Shown here one piece after another: positions 60,502 to 64,000 of a DNA stretch of 64,000 nt. The stretch covers positions 62,001 through 126,000 of the forward strand of contig CBDAQM010000004.1 in NCBI GenBank assembly GCA_965199095.1, given 5' to 3'. The notes beneath the pieces were generated by a model. The model saw only the letters and a list, made by a program, of their open reading frames with translations. It was not told the origin of the DNA and made no database searches. Origin of the DNA: LMUY01 sp965199095 (GTDB lineage: Bacteria; Pseudomonadota; Alphaproteobacteria; Acetobacterales; Acetobacteraceae). Numbering within the stretch: position 1 is the stretch's first letter; each line of letters begins with the position of its first letter. The position numbers and the translations under genes were made by a program.

Positions 60502-61242
60502 ATGCGAACCGGCCTGATCGCCAAGAAGCTGGGCATGACCCGGCTGTTCCAAGAAGACGGCACCCACGTGCCCGTCACCGTGCTGCACCTGGACCAGGTG
60601 CAGGTGGTCGACGTGCGCACGCCGGAGCGGGACGGCTACACGGCCGTGCAACTCGGCTGGGGCCGCGCCAAGGTCAAGAACGTCACCCAGCCGAACAAGG
60701 GTCATTACGCCCGGCTAAAGGTGGAACCGAAGCAGCGCGTGCGCGAGTTCCGCGTGGACGTCGACGCAGTGCTGCAAAGCGGCGACATGTTGTCCGCCGC
60801 CCATTTCGTGGTGGGGCAGATGATCGACATCTGCGGCATGACGAAGGGCAAGGGCTTTGCCGGCGGCATGAAGCGCTGGAACTTCCGCGGGCTGGAGGCC
60901 AGCCACGGCGTGTCCGTCAGTCACCGGTCGCACGGATCGACCGGCAACCGCCAGGATCCGGGCAAGACCTTCAAGAACAAGAAGATGGCCGGCCATCTCG
61001 GCGTCGAGCGCGTCACGACGCTGAACTTGCAGGTGGCGGCGGTGGATGCGGAGAAGGGGCTGCTGATGGTCCGCGGCGCCGTGCCGGGCAGCAAGGGCGA
61101 ATTCGTGACGGTGCGCGATGCCATCAAGAAGGCGCGCCACGCCGACGCTCCGTTTCCGGCAGGGCTGATGCAGGCGGCGCCGGAGCCGGCGCAGGTGGCT
61201 GAGCCGCCGGCGGCCGTCGAGGAGAGCAGCGATGCAAGTTGA
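60502..61242 (+). CDS. rplC: 50S ribosomal protein L3
   Basis: The 246-residue protein has the GLIAKKLGMTRLFQEDG start, the TKGKGFAGGMKRWNF loop that reaches the peptidyl-transferase centre, and MAGHLGVERVTT. The C-terminal 30 residues are Ala/Pro/Glu rich, a common alphaproteobacterial extension. It overlaps rplD by 11 bases. Confidence 0.99.
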   Translation: MRTGLIAKKLGMTRLFQEDGTHVPVTVLHLDQVQVVDVRTPERDGYTAVQLGWGRAKVKNVTQPNKGHYARLKVEPKQRVREFRVDVDAVLQSGDMLSAAHFVVGQMIDICGMTKGKGFAGGMKRWNFRGLEASHGVSVSHRSHGSTGNRQDPGKTFKNKKMAGHLGVERVTTLNLQVAAVDAEKGLLMVRGAVPGSKGEFVTVRDAIKKARHADAPFPAGLMQAAPEPAQVAEPPAAVEESSDAS

Positions 61243-61882
61243 GGTAAAAACCCTGGACGGCGGCAGCGCCGGGCAGCACGAGTTGCCGGATGCGATCTTC
61301 GCGCAAACCCCACGGACGGACATCATGGCGCGCGTGGTGCATTGGCAGCTCGCCAAGCGCCGGGCCGGCACGCATAGCACCAAGGGCATGGGCGAGGTCT
61401 CCGGCACCACGAAGAAGCCGTACAAGCAGAAGGGCACCGGCAACGCCCGGCAGGGCAGCCTGCGGGCGCCGCAGTTCCGCACCGGCGGCCGGGTGCATGG
61501 CCCGGTGGTTCGGAACCACGGCTACGATCTGCCGAAGAAGGTGCGTCGCTTGGGCCTGATCAGCGCGTTGTCGCAGAAGCAGGCGGAGGGCAAGCTCGTC
61601 GTGCTGGATGCTGCGGTCGGCGGGGACGGCAAGACCAAGTCGCTCAAGGCGAAGCTGGGCGTGCTTGGTTGGACGTCCGTCTTGGTGGTGGATGCCGCGG
61701 TGGACCAGGTGTTCCTGCGCGCCGCCGCCAATCTGCACCGCATCGACGTGCTGCCGACCATGGGCGCCAACGTCTACGACATACTGGGCCATGATGTCCT
61801 GGCGATCACCACGGCCGGCATCGCTGCGCTGACGGAGCGTCTATCGGCCACGAAGACCGTCGCCGAGGAGGCCGCAGCATGA
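61232..61882 (+). CDS. rplD: 50S ribosomal protein L4
   Basis: This 216-residue exit-tunnel protein can repress the S10 operon in E. coli. Conserved parts are RAGTHSTKGMGEVSGTTKKPYKQKGTGNARQG and GPVVRNHGYDLPKKVRRLG. It overlaps rplC at the start and rplW at the end (ATGA). Confidence 0.99.
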   Translation: MQVEVKTLDGGSAGQHELPDAIFAQTPRTDIMARVVHWQLAKRRAGTHSTKGMGEVSGTTKKPYKQKGTGNARQGSLRAPQFRTGGRVHGPVVRNHGYDLPKKVRRLGLISALSQKQAEGKLVVLDAAVGGDGKTKSLKAKLGVLGWTSVLVVDAAVDQVFLRAAANLHRIDVLPTMGANVYDILGHDVLAITTAGIAALTERLSATKTVAEEAAA

Positions 61883-62220
61883 GTGCCGCGCAGGTGATGG
61901 TGGCGCGCAAGAAGGCCGCCACCATGTCCAAGGAGACGATGTTCAACATCATTCGCGCTCCCGTGATCACGGAGAAGGCGACGCTGCTGGGCGACAAGAA
62001 CCAGGTCGTGTTCCGCGTTGCCTTGGAGGCAACCAAGCCGGAGATCAAGGCCGCGGTCGAGGCGCTGTTCGGCGTCACTGTGCTGGGCGTCAACACGCTG
62101 GTGCAGAAGGGCAAGACCAAGCGGTTCCGTGGCCGTCCTGGCGTGCGCTCGGACATGAAGAAGGCGATCGTGCAGTTGACGCCGGGGCAGTCGATCGACT
62201 TCTCCGCGCGGGTCGCGTGA
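61879..62220 (+). CDS. rplW: 50S ribosomal protein L23
   Basis: The protein binds the tunnel exit and the signal recognition particle. With the ATG at 61879 (overlapping rplD) it is 113 residues; Met16 at 61924 would give the more usual length near 98. The core ITEKATLLGDKNQVVFRVA and KTKRFRGRPGVRSDMKKAIV is conserved. Confidence 0.97.
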   Translation: MSAAQVMVARKKAATMSKETMFNIIRAPVITEKATLLGDKNQVVFRVALEATKPEIKAAVEALFGVTVLGVNTLVQKGKTKRFRGRPGVRSDMKKAIVQLTPGQSIDFSARVA

Positions 62221-62230
62221 GGCGTTAGCG

Positions 62231-63064
62231 ATGGCATTGAAGAGTTACAAACCGGTCACCGCCAGCCTTCGCGGCACCGTGCTGATCGACCGCAGTGAGC
62301 TGTGGAAGGGCAAGCCGGTCAAGACGCTGACCGAAGGCAAGCACAAGACCGGCGGCCGCAACAATCATGGCCGCACCACCAGCTTCTTCCGCGGCGGCGG
62401 ACACAAGCAGTCCTATCGCCACGTCGATTTCAAGCGCCGCAAGTTCGGAGTGATCGGTACGGTGGAACGGCTGGAGTACGACCCGAACCGGTCGGCCTTC
62501 ATCGCGCTGATCCGCTATGCTGACAGCGAACTGGCATACATCCTCGCGCCGCAGCGGCTGAAGATGGGCGACAGCGTCGTCTCTGGCCCGAAGGTCGATA
62601 TCAAGCCCGGCAACGCGATGCCGATGGGTGCGATCCCGGTGGGAACGATCATCCACAATATCGAGATGAAGCAAGGCGCGGGCGGCAAGATGGCGCGCGC
62701 GGCCGGTACCTTCGCCCAGTTGGTGGGCAAGGACGCCGGGTATGCCCAGATCAAGCTGACGTCCGGCGAGTTGCGCATCGTCCGCGCCGAGTGCATGGCG
62801 ACGGTGGGCGCGGTGTCCAATCCGGACAACCAGAACCAGTCGATCGGCAAGGCCGGGCGCAACCGCTGGCTGGGCCGGCGTCCGCATAACCGCGGCGTGG
62901 TGATGAACCCGATCGACCATCCGCATGGCGGTGGCGAGGGGCGTACGTCCGGCGGGCGGCATCCGGTCACGCCCTGGGGCAAGCCGACCAAGGGCTACAA
63001 GACGCGCGAGAACAAGCGGACGGACAAGCTGATCATCCGGCGCCGTCCGAAGGGAAAGCACTGA
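62231..63064 (+). CDS. rplB: 50S ribosomal protein L2
   Basis: The 277-residue protein is needed for peptidyl transfer and subunit joining. GRNNHGRTTSFFRGGGHKQSYR and the C-terminal GVVMNPIDHPHGGGEGRTSGGRHPVTPWG, with the essential His, are intact. Confidence 0.99.
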   Translation: MALKSYKPVTASLRGTVLIDRSELWKGKPVKTLTEGKHKTGGRNNHGRTTSFFRGGGHKQSYRHVDFKRRKFGVIGTVERLEYDPNRSAFIALIRYADSELAYILAPQRLKMGDSVVSGPKVDIKPGNAMPMGAIPVGTIIHNIEMKQGAGGKMARAAGTFAQLVGKDAGYAQIKLTSGELRIVRAECMATVGAVSNPDNQNQSIGKAGRNRWLGRRPHNRGVVMNPIDHPHGGGEGRTSGGRHPVTPWGKPTKGYKTRENKRTDKLIIRRRPKGKH

Positions 63065-63065
63065 T

Positions 63066-63344
63066 ATGGCACGCTCCGTCTGGAAAGGCCCGTTCGTCGA
63101 CGGATACCTCCTGGCCAAGGCCGAGGCGTCACGCGCGTCCGGCCGCAACGAGATCATCAAGATCTGGTCGCGCCGCTCGACCATCTTGCCGCAATTCGTC
63201 GGCCTCGTGTTCGGCGTCTACAACGGCCACAAATTCCTGCCCGTGCAGGTGAACGAGAACATGGTGGGGCACAAGTTCGGTGAGTTCTCGCCGACGCGGA
63301 CCTTCAGCAGCCATTCGGCCGACAAGAAGGCGAAGCGGGGATGA
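63066..63344 (+). CDS. rpsS: 30S ribosomal protein S19
   Basis: The 92-residue protein shows RSVWKGPFVDGYLL, IKIWSRRSTILPQFVG and HKFGEFSPTRTF. It starts one base after the rplB stop and overlaps the rplV start (ATGA). Confidence 0.99.
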   Translation: MARSVWKGPFVDGYLLAKAEASRASGRNEIIKIWSRRSTILPQFVGLVFGVYNGHKFLPVQVNENMVGHKFGEFSPTRTFSSHSADKKAKRG

Positions 63345-63739
63345 GCAAGCCAAAGCACCCACGGATGCTGGCGGAGACGGAGGCTCAGGCGATCCTGAGC
63401 AATATCCGGGTGAGCCCGCGTAAACTGAATCTGGTGGCTGGTATGATCCGCAATTTGCCGGCGGGCCAGGCGGTGGCGACGCTGACCTTCAGCAAGCGCC
63501 GGATCGCCCAGCAGGTGAAGAAGACGCTGCAAAGCGCCATCGCCAATGCGGAAAACAACCACCAGCTCGACGTTGACCAATTGATCGTGACGCGGGCCGA
63601 GGTGGGAAAGTCCATCGTGATGAAGCGCTTCATGGCGCGCGGCCGCGGCAAGTCGTCCCGCATCGAGAAGTTCTTCAGCCACCTGAAGATCGTGGTGGCC
63701 GAGCGCCAGGCGCCCGCACCCGAGAAGGAAGCCGCGTAA
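63341..63739 (+). CDS. rplV: 50S ribosomal protein L22
   Basis: This 132-residue tunnel protein shows NIRVSPRKLNLVAGMIRNLP and ARGRGKSSRIEKFFSHLKIVVAE. Its TAA overlaps the ATG of rpsC. Confidence 0.99.
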   Translation: MSKPKHPRMLAETEAQAILSNIRVSPRKLNLVAGMIRNLPAGQAVATLTFSKRRIAQQVKKTLQSAIANAENNHQLDVDQLIVTRAEVGKSIVMKRFMARGRGKSSRIEKFFSHLKIVVAERQAPAPEKEAA

Positions 63740-64000
63740 TGGGTCACAAGGTCAACCCGATCGGACTGCGTCTGGGCATCAACCGGACCTGGGACAGCCG
63801 CTGGTATGCCGGGTCGGATTATGCGCGCCTGCTGCATGACGACCTGAAGCTGCGGGCGCATCTGCGCAAGCGCCTGTCCGGCGCCGGGGTGTCCCGCGTG
63901 GTGATCGAGCGCCCGGCGAAGAAGCCGCGCGTGACGATCTACGCCGCACGGCCCGGCGTGGTCATCGGCAAAAAGGGCCAGGATATCGAGGTGCTCCGCA
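63739..64000 (+). CDS. rpsC: 30S ribosomal protein S3 (cut by window end)
   Basis: The first 87 residues are present: MGHKVNPIGLRLGINRTWDSRW and the KH-domain core VVIGKKGQDIEVLR. The gene overlaps the rplV stop by one base and runs past the window. Confidence 0.98.
   Translation, partial: MGHKVNPIGLRLGINRTWDSRWYAGSDYARLLHDDLKLRAHLRKRLSGAGVSRVVIERPAKKPRVTIYAARPGVVIGKKGQDIEVLR

Overview
The window is about 64 kb of GC-rich chromosome from an alphaproteobacterium, most likely in the Rhodospirillales/Acetobacteraceae. The assignment rests on gene content: the FlbT/FlaF flagellin regulators, the cell-cycle regulator GcrA, a ctaC-ctaD-ctaB-ctaG-ctaE-SURF1 cluster that includes the tiny CoxF-type protein, and the style of the RNA polymerase and ribosomal genes. 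No rRNA, tRNA or CRISPR array was seen.

Layout. Positions 1-1953 hold the end of a flagellin gene, a strong hairpin, flbT, flaF and a DUF1217 gene. Positions 2018-4679 hold an acetamidase/formamidase-type gene, gcrA, a cold-shock gene and a small methyltransferase. Positions 4766-10881 are a tightly packed aa3-type cytochrome c oxidase operon: subunits II, I and III, heme O synthase, CoxF, CtaG, a DUF983 protein and SURF1. It runs with overlapping start and stop codons into an M32 carboxypeptidase. Positions 12445-16364 hold a low-GC DUF4214 protein and three Tad-type pseudopilin/TadG genes. Positions 16440-20537 hold thrC, an M16 peptidase and pmbA. Positions 20540-23564 hold, on the minus strand, a hybrid sensor kinase and two small cysteine/glycine-rich exported proteins. 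glgC-glgA and a ferredoxin-NADP reductase follow to 27246.

Positions 27361-45848 are an accessory region. It carries a HicB-like orphan, an EAL protein, a hexapeptide acetyltransferase coupled to a D-lactate/glycolate-type FAD oxidase, a decayed MazEF module with a one-base frameshift, and an aldolase/UxaA/GNAT operon. It also carries a nuclease-phosphatase-like gene, a cardiolipin synthase, two nested IS4-family insertion sequences, and a set of genes that matches the last three steps of non-phosphorylative L-fuconate/L-rhamnonate-type catabolism. A Uma2 gene, a 2-hydroxyacid dehydrogenase and a small gene that seems to start with CTG close the region.

Positions 46001-64000 are the core gene-expression locus: rplK-rplA-rplJ-rplL-rpoB-rpoC, a ParE-type toxin-antitoxin pair, then rpsL-rpsG-tuf-rpsJ-rplC-rplD-rplW-rplB-rpsS-rplV-rpsC (cut by the window end). 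Two features of this locus are unusual: fusA is missing between rpsG and tuf, and secE-nusG are not upstream of rplK.

I found no large, clearly new multi-gene system. The best leads are the toxin-antitoxin pair with its own operator wedged between rpoC and the str operon, the missing fusA, the five-hairpin element between rpoB and rpoC, the pair of GCG/CRPN-like exported peptides, and the CTG-start gene.
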